Assembly (NCBI RefSeq): GCF_030867095.1
Contig: NC_081828.1
Coordinates: 220,317,978 to 220,381,977, forward strand
DNA: 64,000 bases
Direction: 5' to 3'
DNA from: Alligator mississippiensis
Taxonomy: Eukaryota > Chordata > Crocodylia > Alligatoridae
Shown: in pieces, positions 55,477-64,000 of the stretch
Layout: each line of letters begins with the position of its first letter
Position numbering within the stretch: the stretch's first letter is position 1
Made by a program: the position numbers and the translations under genes
Notes under the pieces: generated by a model
What the model was told of the DNA's origin: nothing
Seen by the model: only the letters and a program-made list of their open reading frames with translations
The model's database searches: none

Positions 55477-57600
55477 AAATGAGCTTATTTTCAGTGCAGG
55501 TTTAAAGCGAGGACTTGGGGCAATGAAAAGCACACATGATAGGTAGCTGAAAATGAGTGGTTTTTTCTGGGAAAGAGGGTAATTCATCATCACCAGGGCG
55601 CAGGAAACGATGCTTTTTATTATAACTGTATTTGCTGTTGAAGCACTCATTGCATCCAATGAGAGGATCATCCCAGAAGGAGATGAGTCCACAGGTTGGC
55701 AAATACTGCAGGGTTGAAAGCAGTTCCTGGGGCTTAGGGATATGAACAAAAGGCAGAAGGAGACTGTAGGAGGGCACCTGCAGTGCCTTCTGCTTTAAGG
55801 TTTCAAACTGGCAGTGAAGCAGCCTGCAAGTGGGTGCTAGCCTCATCAAGGCTAGCACATGACCCCAGGAAGGCCCTGGGATCGGCTGAGAGGGTGGAAG
55901 AGGCTCCATTTTAACCCAGGCCCTCAGAGATGGAAGCACCAGTCCCTTGCTCTGGTTTTCCCCCAACAACACCGGCCGAGCGGCTGCTCAGAAACATCTT
56001 GGCAATAAGGGCAGGAGCTACTGGGGATGATTAGAGGCTCCTGGTCCAGCGTATGACCTAAAACTGCACCCTGCCGGGGAAGGGTGGCCTGGTGGGGCTC
56101 CCTGTGGCTGTGGAGTCCCCAAGAAATGCCAGGCCAGTTACCTCCCCGGTGAAAGGCGAGGAGGGGCACCTGAATACCCCTGTCCCCGCCTACAGGCAGG
56201 TTACCAATACTGAACAGTACGGCAGCAGCCACCTGAGCCCATACGGTAGAAGATCCCCGTGGCCCTAGCAAGGGGGTCGGAGCATAGAGCAGCCCAGAAG
56301 GGGCTGTGAGATGAGTGGCCCTGGTGAGAGAGCAGACTTACCTAACAGGGAATGCAGAATTACGTGCATGAGGAAACAGAATTACCGGATAAGAGAATGC
56401 TTGATTACTACCTGTGACCAGGCAGACTTAATTAGATATTGGTAAAGGCCCAGTGTGTGCACCAGAAGGGAGGTCAGGTGCTAGGCCTAAAAACATTAGG
56501 CACGGGACACGTGTAAGGGGAGGTTGAAAAATGGGCAGTCTCCTGCCTTAGTAACAATATTCATATTGTTTTTCATCAAAGCGTGGCAGGCGAGCTGAGG
56601 TGGGGGGGAAGCCCTGAACAGGTGGGCAGCCAAAACGTAGATATGGTCTATATTCACTTTATTAAACTAGAGAAGGCATTTGAGCACTTCCCTAAGGAAA
56701 TCCTTTGGGGGCGGGGGGGAGTGGAGAGAAAAGAAAGCATCGGAAAAGCAAAATGACCCAGTAAAAGGTAAGTACCTCAACCCTGCGCACAAGCCAGAAC
56801 AAGTCCCTGTATTAGAGATCCTCTGGAAATGAAAACTGGTTTTCGCTAGGACCTGCACCTAGCCCACTTCTAATCACAGCGATGGGCGTCTGATCTGCAG
56901 ACCGATTTTAGGAAGAGCAGAGGAAAACTTTTGAGAATGGCAGAGCGAGCTTGAGAGCACAGGTCTTAAAGTAAGTACAGCAAAGCCAGAGTCCCTGGTG
57001 TACGAAGAGGAAGAAATTAGGGAGGAATGTGGACAGTGAACTTCCAGTGATCCCTTGGTAGAAGTACCTGGGGTCCATCACCTGTACATCTGTCACTGGA
57101 GGAAGAGCTGAGGAAACGCATCGTCCACGGGCTGTGGCATGAGTGGCTGATAAGACTACGGTCAACTTCTGCTAGGGCAGAACCAAAGGAGAAGAAAAGG
57201 GGATTTAGATATCACACAACTGACCATGCTGGGATTGCTAAATGAGCTTGGAGAGGACAAGCGAGGCAAGAAATCAGAATCATTTCCCCAAGGAACAGCT
57301 CTTAGTGCATTTATGTACAACAAACTAGACATGATATGAACACGCTGGGAAGGCAAAGGGAGATCATGTTGTCAAGGAACTGCTGCACCTGGAAGCACCA
57401 GGAGTTACAAGAATGGTGAAGACGCAAGTGAAGGGGGGTTGATCAAATGAAGGAGGATCTACCAATGTGAAATGTGAGACAGGCCTGATCACGGACAGAG
57501 CAGTGGGGAGAAAGACTGAAACCACCAGCCAAGAGTGCTCGAGGGTAAGACTGTTGAACAGCAGGCAGTAGACTACAAAGCTCCAGAGGTCACACTGAAT
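55477..57600 (-). repeat. Copy 2 intron block, duplicate of copy 1 27691-29290
   Basis: Inverted match to copy 1, interrupted by the LTR-like block at 55765-56632. The CR1 of copy 1 (28813-29153) is absent near 55640. No gene is called; the short shared frames have no domain. Confidence 0.85.
55765..56632 (+). mobile_element. LTR-like insertion in copy 2
   Basis: 868 bp absent from copies 1 and A at this place. It starts TGTAGGAG and ends GCAGCCA, and near the end carries ATCAAAGCGTGGCAGGCGAG (56577-56596), the same U5-like motif as the LTRs at 8651 and 16613. No target duplication is seen, and about 27 bp of host sequence are missing at the junction. Confidence 0.55.
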
Positions 57601-58600
57601 CATTGAAAGTTGGGGCTGGAAGTGACCTCAGGAGCTCACATCGAGTCCAACCCCCTGCTCAAAACAGGACCAGCCCCAACTACATCATTCCAGGAAAGGC
57701 TTTGTTTGGCCGAGTCTTGAAAACGTCCAAGGACAGAGCCCCCCCATATCTCTGGGTAACCTGCTCCACTACCCTCCCAGTGAAAAAACTGTTCTAATAT
57801 TGAACCTAAACTTCCCTTGCTGCAACCTGAGAGAGTTGCTCCTTGTTCTGACATCTGGCACCACTGAGAACAGTCCAGCTCCAGCCTCTTTCGAACCCTC
57901 CTTCAGGTAGTTGAAGGCTGCTATTAAGTCCCCTCTCCGTCTCCTCCTCTGCAGTCCCCAGCGGTTCAGTGGCAGAGTCCCTGTCTGCCACACAGAAGAC
58001 CTGGGTCCAATTCACGGACCTTTATACAAATACAGCCATGGAGGCACCAAACGTCTGAACCCAGTCTGGCCTTGGAATCGGTCTCAGTGGCCGAAAGGGC
58101 AGATGCAGGCCTGGGCAGCCTCCACTCCTCAAAAAAACCACCACACAAATAAACTCCTGCCTCGGCACGTGCACTGAAGGTCTGGGGGACCTCTCACGCA
58201 TACACCACGATCTGGAAAGCTCAGTGGTTGCCAAACAGTCTCATCTCTAGACTAAATAAGTCCAGCTCCCTCAGCTTCTCCTCACAAGTCACGTCCCCCA
58301 GCCCCTTTGCCATTTTAATTGCCCTCCACTGGACTCTCTCCAGCTTGTCCACATCCAAGGGCCAAAAACTAAACCCAGGGTCCCAGACGTGGCCTCCCCA
58401 GTGCTGAACAGAGGGGGAAGAATCACTTCCCTTGGCCGACTGGCAACACACCTACCAGTGCAGCCCAGGATGGCGTTAGCCTTATTGGCAACAAGGGCAC
58501 ACTGCTGCCAAGCTGCTCTTCTGCCACACTCGTTAGTCTTCCTGCCCATCAGGAAGGTTTGTGCCTGCGCTCTCAGCAAGGCTTCTTTAAAGTACTCCAG
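57595..58600 (-). repeat. CR1 3' end in the KRAB intron of copy 2
   Basis: Minus-strand QQCALVANKANAILGCTGRC, KLRELDLFSLEMR, then after the SINE RRRRRGDLIAAFNYLKEG, KFRFNIRTVFSLGG and the 3' UTR shared with copies 1 and 3. It is an older, divergent CR1 subfamily that predates the gene duplication; it is longest here and internally deleted in copy 1. Confidence 0.85.
57957..58235 (+). mobile_element. tRNA-derived SINE inserted in the CR1
   Basis: A tRNA-like head with an A-box-like TTCAGTGGCAGAGTCCCTG and a B-box-like GGGTCCAATTC about 35 bp apart, then an unrelated body. CAGTC at 57952-57956 and 58236-58240 flanks it; the CR1 frame (DLFSLEMR then RRRRRGDL) is continuous once it is left out. 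The tRNA of origin is uncertain. Confidence 0.7.
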
Positions 58601-58625
58601 GGAGAAGCAAGAACCAGCACTTTAC

Positions 58626-58752
58626 CCAGCGAAATGAGGGCGTCGAAATTCTTCAGCATCTGGTCCCGGTAAAGCACCTTGTCTTCATCTTCCAGCAGCT
58701 CCCACTCCTTCCTCGTGAAGTACACAGCCACGTCCTCAAACACCTCCCGGAG
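58626..58752 (-). CDS. Copy 2 exon: KRAB-A box
   Basis: 127 nt with acceptor GTGCCCGCAG and donor GTAAAG. It reads [43 protein letters not shown] and is fully open. It differs from copy 1 by W to R before DQM and NYQ to NFD; the YRDQML form is closer to the usual KRAB-A sequence (Y-R-D-V-M), so this copy may be nearer to the ancestor. Confidence 0.93.
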
Positions 58753-59232
58753 CTGCGGGCACAAGCGTTGCACCATCAGTGTCTCCTCTTCCAGCTGCTT
58801 CCAGCCCCTCGGCCCTGTCTGCCATGACTGTCCTACAGCTAACTGCACGTCTAGCCGTGCCAGGCAGGGGTGCAAAAGTCCCCATTAGTCAGCTGGCCTG
58901 TGGTGTGGATGCAGCTGTGGACACAGGACTTAGCCCAGCTCACCACCTTCTCTTTGCTCGGCCCCTTGAGGCAGCCGGGGCAGCACTTTTGGGGTCAGGG
59001 AGCCCCAGCACCTCGAGCTCTGACCAGGCCTTCCCGTGCCAGCCCCCCTTGCTCTCTGCACTTGGGAGGGGGCTCCTGCTAATGCAGCTTGGTGCGTTTC
59101 CACGTTTGTCACCACAGGCTTGTCGCTCTTCAGAGCTCTCTGCTCCCCATCTTCTTTACACCACCCCCAACTCCTCCTGTGCTCTGCCCCACCTGCACTC
59201 CCGCCCCCAACCCAACCCGGTGCCCTGCTCAC

Positions 59233-59393
59233 CTCTTGCCTTGGAGGCCTGCCCTGCCCCTTCTGCAGTTGGCCCAGCTCACGTGTCGGGGAGCCCCTCT
59301 CCTCCAGGCTCCCTGGGGAAGTCCTGTGCAGCTCCAGGGTTACAGGCTCTTCTCCAGGACGCTTCTGCTCAGCTCTGCTCAGGGTCCCGGCAC
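59233..59393 (-). CDS. Copy 2 exon: linker before KRAB-A
   Basis: 161 nt, same borders as copy 1 26546-26706, and nearly identical ([20 protein letters not shown]). Open in the expected phase. Confidence 0.85.
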
Positions 59394-59454
59394 CTGCGGG
59401 GCGGAGAAGGTAGAAATGAGCTCTGGTGCTGCTGGCACGGGGAAAGCCCTCCCG

Positions 59455-59517
59455 CTACGCCCCCGGGGGCTGCATCTCCTCTGCGCCCACATCCTCCACC
59501 TTCCCCCGCGCCGCGAC
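59455..59517 (-). pseudogene. Copy 2 exon 2 remnant ending in a stop
   Basis: After acceptor CGTCCCCAG it continues the SCAN frame as VAARGKVEDVGAEEMQPPGA and meets TAG at 59455-59457. Beyond it the sequence is that of the intron just before the next linker exon (GGGCTTTCCCCGTGCC), so about 1 kb present in copy 1 (25432-26488) is deleted, including the exon 2 donor and the 90-nt exon. Confidence 0.85.
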
Positions 59518-59640
59518 CTGGGGACGAGATCAGTCCATCACGGGGGAGCAGGGACGTGGGAGCGACGGGGGGAGGGAGCATCCCCCACACACACGGACAC
59601 GGGGACAGCAGCATCCACGACCAGGGCGAAACCTTCTCAC

Positions 59641-60060
59641 CTGGCGTTTCTCATCCTCCTCCAGCCCCTGCTGAAACCCCTCGGCCAGGGCCACGGCCTG
59701 GGCGCAGGTCTGCACGCTGCGCCCCCACTCCCAGCTCCGCATGCCCGGGGGCAGGATGGCCAGGAACTGCTCCAGCACCACCAGCTCCAGCACCTGCTCC
59801 TTGCTGCGGCGCTGGGGCTCCAGCCAGCCCCGGCACAGCTCCTGCAGGCGCCGGCACACCTCCCGCGGCCCCGGGGCGTCCCGGTAGCGCAGGCCCCGGA
59901 AGCGCTGGCGCCAGGGCTCTGGGCCGGGGAGCTCGGCCCCGGCCCCGGCCCCGGCTGGGGGGTGTGTGGGGGAACCGGCCCCAGACGGGGGCTGCATGGC
60001 CCGCATCACCGCCGGCCCCCGCATCTCCCCGCGCTGCACCGGCTCCTCCCGCGGCGGCTG
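59641..60060 (-). CDS. Copy 2 exon: SCAN domain
   Basis: The SCAN domain is nearly identical to copy 1 ([12 protein letters not shown] ... [15 protein letters not shown]; one R to Q), with donor GTGAGA. Similarity stops near 60060, upstream of which copies 1 and 2 differ completely. First in-frame ATG at 60024. With the remnant exon it predicts a SCAN-only product of 148 residues, comparable in build to mammalian SCAND1, which acts as a dimerisation partner (family knowledge). Confidence 0.9.
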
Positions 60061-60590
60061 GGTGATACGTGGCGCCCGCCGCGCCCCGGTGCCAGTCGGG
60101 ACGACACAAGGGACTTGTCCTGCCCGGAGCCCCCGGGGCCTGCTCCTCCGGCGTCACCTCCGGCTGCAGCAGGGCTGCCACGGGAAGGGCCGCGCTGCCA
60201 CGGGCTGCCCCGGGACAGGCCTCCCCGCCGGGGCCGGGGCTGGCGTCCGGTGTGCGGGGCTGCGGGGAAGGAGACAGCGCGGACGTCACTGCGTGGCGGG
60301 AGAGCGCGACCGCGACCCCGCCCCCGAGGTCTGCCCCATCCCGGGGTGCACAGACGAGGGCTGCCCCGCCCCCCGGGCACACCCCCACTCAGCCCCGCCC
60401 AGCCGCAGGGCACGCCCCGCCCCCGGAGCGCTGGAGCGGGCGGGAGGCGCCGCAGCGGGACGGACACGCTGGCTCCGCGCCGAGCGGGCGGCCCCGCCCC
60501 TGCCGGGGGGAAGCGCCCCGCCCCCGGGGCGCCCCTGACGTCATACGCCGGACAGCTGGGGCTGCGCTGCCGTGACGCTGCGTGCCCCCA
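60061..60590. promoter_or_regulatory. CpG island between two divergent exons
   Basis: GC-rich, CpG-dense, with many CCCCGCCC boxes (60310-60520), GACGTCAC near 60282 and TGACGTCA at 60537-60544, a perfect CRE. The minus-strand SCAN exon lies to its left and the plus-strand exon 2 copy to its right, so it could drive both ways. No TATA box. The long frames on both strands come from GC bias. Confidence 0.6.
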
Positions 60591-60920
60591 GGTCGCGGCG
60601 CGGCGGTGGCGGTGGCGGACGTGCGCGCAGAGGAGATGCCGCCGCCGGGGGCGCGGCGGGAGCAGCCCCAGGCGCGCGGTGCGGACAGGCCGCTGGAGGA
60701 GGCCGGGCACAGGGAGACGCGGGGGCCTGGGGACGCCGAGGAGGAGCCCCCGCCCCCGCCCCCGCCCCGCCAGGACTCAGGTGAGGCGCAGGGCGGCGGC
60801 GAGGCCGTCCTGCGCGCGGGGAGCGGTCGGACGTCTGCCCGTGTGCGGGACAGGGTGCGGTATTTGTCGCCCCGGGGGGGGGCAGTTTCTGTTCTGCGCT
60901 GGGACAGGCACCAGTCTTAC
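60591..60920 (+). pseudogene. Fifth piece: second exon 2 copy, plus orientation
   Basis: Acceptor-like GTGCCCCAG, exon 60591-60780, donor GTGAGG. It contains [46 protein letters not shown], matching copy 1 exon 25360-25555, then intron matching 25556-25680. It has no SCAN exon on this strand. A three-base-repeat change near its start (GGTGGCGGTGGCGG) alters the frame relative to copy 1. It is cut off at 60921 by a retroviral LTR. Confidence 0.8.
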
Positions 60921-61380
60921 TGTTGATACCAGGGGTGAAAGTACAAAGAAGGTTTATTGCTAGCAATCAAAGGTGCAAGCGGAGGGAATAATTTCACAAA
61001 ACAAGCACAGCACGTATGCAATACTGAGCCCCTTATATACAAGAGATTGAATCTTCATAAGCATCCTTGTTTGCTGATTGGTGATAAAGGAGTGACGCAA
61101 GGAGTTCTTTACTGAGCATGTCTCTATACCTGTGTTTTAGCCATGTATCTCATTAACATACATATGTTTCATTAGCATATATCTTCCCCGCCTAGGGGTG
61201 TGATTTTTAGTATTATAATGAGCTCTTTGTTCCAGTACCTCTGATTCTGTTTTTGTTTTCAAGCTTCCTCTATCTAAGACTGTCTGCTCCTTATCATTGC
61301 AGATGGGCATTCGACACACAACATTCACTTTTGCTTAGGCTTTGCATAGTAGTTTCTAGGTCAAACCTTACATTACCAGT
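60921..61380 (-). mobile_element. Endogenous retrovirus LTR, minus orientation
   Basis: On the minus strand: a TATA box (TGTATATAAGGGG near 61035), AATAAACC near 60955, and an end GGTATCAACA at 60921. The start near 61378 is less certain. It is a fossil LTR that looks fairly whole; a piece of env-like sequence lies further upstream (61985-62300). Confidence 0.7.
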
Positions 61381-61984
61381 ACTGGGACCCGCTCAGTGGC
61401 CAGCCAGGTTGGTCAGGAGCAGGTGCTGGGCAGACAGACCGGTGCTGCAGGGTGACACGCAGAACGAGACCCAGAATCGATAGGTCTCGTCCCATCTTTC
61501 ATAGCCTTGCCAGGTCCCCCAGGCCCCGGGCTCTTGCCGGGCGATCGCTGTGTTGTTCGGTGAAGGCGATTGCCGTCGTTGTCTCGCGGTTCGGGGGCGG
61601 ACGGACTCTCCTCGCTCGGTCTCGTGTCTGTCTGCTCTCTTCAGCCGGTCGCCAGCTGATGTTTTCCTTTTCCACAAACGCGCTCTCCCCCGTACAGCCT
61701 GCAGACGAGCGAAGGGTCGAGCACTTGTGTCAAGCTACAGAGCAATACAAAGTGGACTTTCTGAAGGCCGTGCAAAACGCAAGAAAATACACGAGGTTAA
61801 AAGCAATAGGGAAAAGTCTATTTGCTTGTTATTTACCTAGCAGCAAGCTGGTACGTTTGCTTTTTGCATAACGCTTCCTTTGATCCTTCAAAACGTTTTG
61901 TTTTGAATGGATCACTCTGATGTCTGCAAGGCTATATGTTGTTAAGCAATTAAGGTATGTGATTTCAATTTAAGACACATTTGT
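61381..61984. other. GC-rich unassigned block
   Basis: GC-rich, CpG-containing 61400-61760 with open frames on both strands (a minus-strand one of 94 codons, 61677-61393, and a plus-strand one of 139 codons, 61452-61871), but no domain I recognise. It could be retroviral leader sequence or a host CpG island piece. Confidence 0.3.
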
Positions 61985-62300
61985 TTCATCCAGCAACACA
62001 TACAACAACATCACAATCACCATTATTCCAGTTAGTGTAGAAAAGATGATAATAGGATGTAACGTAACATTTAGGACCGCCACCCGTGATGGGGACCATC
62101 CCTTGAATATCATACCAATGGTGTGTCATCGTTTGTCTAGCTTGTTCAGATACTCTCCGAATTTCTGAACCTTGGTGTAAAATAGTTATAGTGCGCAGTT
62201 GCTTTTGTCCTCGTGCTGTAGTGGTAAGATAGCTTATTTGTGAATTCTTCTGTAACCAATCATTTAAGGTAGTCCAATTGACTCCTTAAGAGAAATGGAA
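61985..62300 (-). mobile_element. Retroviral env-like relic
   Basis: Minus-strand reading gives an HQGSEIRRVSEQARQTMTH block followed by a short stretch that resembles the membrane-proximal end of an ERV envelope. Broken fossil, few breaks in what is left. The family cannot be told. Confidence 0.4.
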
Positions 62301-62879
62301 ATCAATCAAATTGTTCTATCTCCAGGGATGTTTTCCTGTAAGACACTTGTGCAATTCAAAATGCTCAAAAGGAAAATAACAAAACGTAACAATATACCGA
62401 TAAAACTTAACAAAGTAATAAGCAAGACTGAGTCAAAATATCCAGGGCTCGTGCCATGCAGTTTCCAGCATCACGTGCAGGTTCTATATATGTATGTTAA
62501 ATAACTGGTCACGTTCGATTCACGACACACACATATATCAAAAATAGAAAAACACAACAACAGATACAAATTAATGCTGGTTCTCCTTCAGCGGTGTTTA
62601 ACAACCACTGGTCTTTTAGTCCATCGGTATCACTGGGCATCCTGTGGCTTTCAAATTAATATATTAAATTCCATGCAGCATTGAATAACTTTAACTGACA
62701 TACATGTACCCATTTTAATGCTTTTCCCCAATTGTATTTCATATACCACTGGACTAGGACGGGTAATGATAGACATTGGTCCAATTCACTTGCAGTCCGA
62801 AGTGTTTTTCCCCCCAGTTATAAATACATAACTTGATCATCAGTTTCCTATAAAAATGGGTTGCCAATCTTTTGCTTTC
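62301..62879. other. AT-rich unassigned stretch
   Basis: No gene or recognisable repeat; perhaps further retroviral remains. Confidence 0.3.
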
Positions 62880-63390
62880 ACCCTCCTGCATCTTAACACA
62901 CAGTGTCACCCATGTCACGAGTTTTGCTTGTCCGCAGCTTGAGGTACAGTTTCCCCCGAACCTCTGCACCGATCTCCTTGAAACTTGGCAGTCTTTGTGG
63001 CATCCGCAGGGGCTAGCATGCCTGCAGTTTTGACCCCACTGTGGCTTAACACATACATGTGACATGAGTTTGGCTTTCAAGACTTTGGGGTTCAGTTTCC
63101 CCAAGCCCCCCCGCACCTATCTCTTTGAAACTTGACAGGCTTCAGGCACTCAGAAGGGGCTACTATTCCTGTAAGCTTCATCCAAATCAGGCCAGAAATG
63201 ACAAAGTTATAGGATGTTTTGTCCTTCCCCATTATAGCCTCTGGGCAAAACAGCAAAACGTTTCAACTTCCCTCGTTTTGACTATATCTGTTCTGTTTCT
63301 GTTTTGCTGTTTCAACCTCAAAATGGGTCGAAACAGTGTCGAAACAAAACTGGCAGTGAAATTTCTCACAGCCGTAATAAATAGTATCTA
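62880..63390. mobile_element. hAT-like repeat, second copy, with internal tandem duplication
   Basis: 63070-63245 is the inverse of 50985-51130. A terminal-like TTTCTCACAGCCGTA lies at 63361-63375, close to the TTTGCACAGCCCTAG end at 51598-51612. Inside, two units of about 135 bp (62920-63050 and 63057-63180) repeat CTCCTTGAAACTTGGCAG / CTCTTTGAAACTTGACAG and their surroundings. Confidence 0.6.
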
Positions 63391-64000
63391 AATACAAATG
63401 AGATTTATTGTATAGCTTTAAAAACCTTTTATCAGGTTCTTTACTAAACGCACACAAATTACTTTTTAAATAAATACCATTTTGTTAATCAAGTAAACTT
63501 TATAACTTGAAACTTTCATCTGAATTGCTTCTCTTCGTTTCAAAGATTAGAACAATTTTCCTGTCCAAACTGGATGAAAAGTGTCCTGGTCTAGGTTCCA
63601 CAGACAAATTCAATTTTTAGAGGCGGTATTACCAATTATTTTTATTATATCTTTATGATATTCATATGCATTTAAACTTTTGACAACTTAAAACCAACCA
63701 ACCAACCAAACAAAAACCACACAACTAGACAAACAACACAAAACAGACGGACAGAACAATTTTTGCTGTGGTGATAAAATGGTGGCTTAGGAGAAGAAAA
63801 CGCTGTTGATGGTAATGAGGCCTCTTAGTCTTTCAGTCACTTTTGCTACTAGATTGAATTTTACACTTGGTTTCTGCAAAAGAAAACACACAGACCTTCC
63901 AAGGAAAACTACTTACAGTAAAATATTATTCATATTTACACATTTACAATGCTGACGTGCAGTAACAACACACATTAATACAATTCTTGGGGTGTTTTTC
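63391..64000. other. AT-rich right edge
   Basis: Low GC, with an AACCAACC run near 63690-63710. No gene or repeat recognised. Confidence 0.35.

Larger units (their letters stand above)
51614..60060 (-). pseudogene. SCAN-KRAB-C2H2 zinc-finger gene, copy 2 (whole locus)
   Basis: Inverted paralogue of copy 1, read on the minus strand: SCAN exon 60060-59641, exon 2 remnant 59517-59455, linker 59393-59233, KRAB-A 58752-58626, linker 53302-53118, finger exon from 53070, 3' flank 51697-51614. The 90-nt linker and KRAB-B exons are not found; the KRAB-B position is taken by a CR1 (54050-55476). Exon 2 runs into a stop after 20 codons, and the finger exon has at least two frame or stop defects. The full-length product is therefore unlikely. 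A 148-residue SCAN-only protein from the first ATG (60024) remains possible. Confidence 0.85.

Noticed and set aside
59089-60963. Plus-strand open frame of 624 codons antisense to copy 2
   Set aside because: It is the complement of the SCAN exon and CpG island, with low-complexity P/R/A/G composition and no domain.
61452-61871. 139-codon plus-strand frame in the GC-rich block
   Set aside because: No homology I can name, and a competing minus-strand frame overlaps it; left unassigned.

Overview
The window looks like nuclear DNA of a sauropsid vertebrate, most likely a crocodilian and possibly a turtle. The reasons are the very high load of CR1-clade LINEs (at least fifteen pieces of several subfamilies), solo LTRs and old retroviral pieces, a tRNA-type SINE, a hAT-like MITE, GT/AG introns and SCAN plus KRAB plus C2H2 zinc-finger exons. 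There are no bacterial operons, no rRNA or tRNA genes that I can support, and no CRISPR array. About half of the window or more is transposon-derived.

The host content is one small family of SCAN-KRAB-C2H2 zinc-finger genes (KZFPs) in five pieces. Copy 1 (+, 24801-35728) is the best: seven exons splice together in frame for 420 codons (SCAN, linkers, KRAB-A, KRAB-B, linker) into a zinc-finger exon with at least twelve tandem fingers, but one frame change at a run of seven Gs cuts the fingers off from the N-terminal half. Copy 2 (-, 60060-51614) is its inverted, tail-to-tail paralogue. It keeps the SCAN, linker, KRAB-A and finger exons, but has lost the middle of exon 2 and apparently KRAB-B, has about half the fingers, and a solo LTR sits in its last finger. 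Copy 3 (+, 42890-47211) is a shredded relic cut by several CR1s. Copy A (-, 16484-18420) keeps a KRAB-B exon with a solo LTR 12 bp upstream of its splice acceptor. A fifth piece (+, 60591-60920) is a second exon 2 head-to-head with the copy 2 SCAN exon inside a CpG island.

Layout: 1-8.6 kb, CR1 fragments and a small Ty3/Gypsy RT relic; 8.6-16.3 kb, a solo LTR and an eroded retroviral pol split by a nearly intact CR1 and an LTR-like block; 16.4-18.4 kb, copy A; 18.4-22.2 kb, mostly unassigned plus a TA/CA microsatellite; 22.2-23.4 kb, CR1; 23.4-35.9 kb, CpG island and copy 1, with an eroded retrovirus and LTR in its introns; 36.3-50.8 kb, CR1s, LTR-like repeats and copy 3; 50.8-60.9 kb, copy 2 with its insertions and CpG island; 60.9-64 kb, a retroviral LTR and env-like relic and a second copy of a hAT-like repeat.

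Because several intron blocks occur two to four times, the paralogues act as empty-site controls. Several insertions can be read as filled versus empty sites, many with target-site duplications, giving a relative history of the locus. All boundaries were read by eye; homology was judged by direct comparison within the window and by known protein motifs, without database searches.
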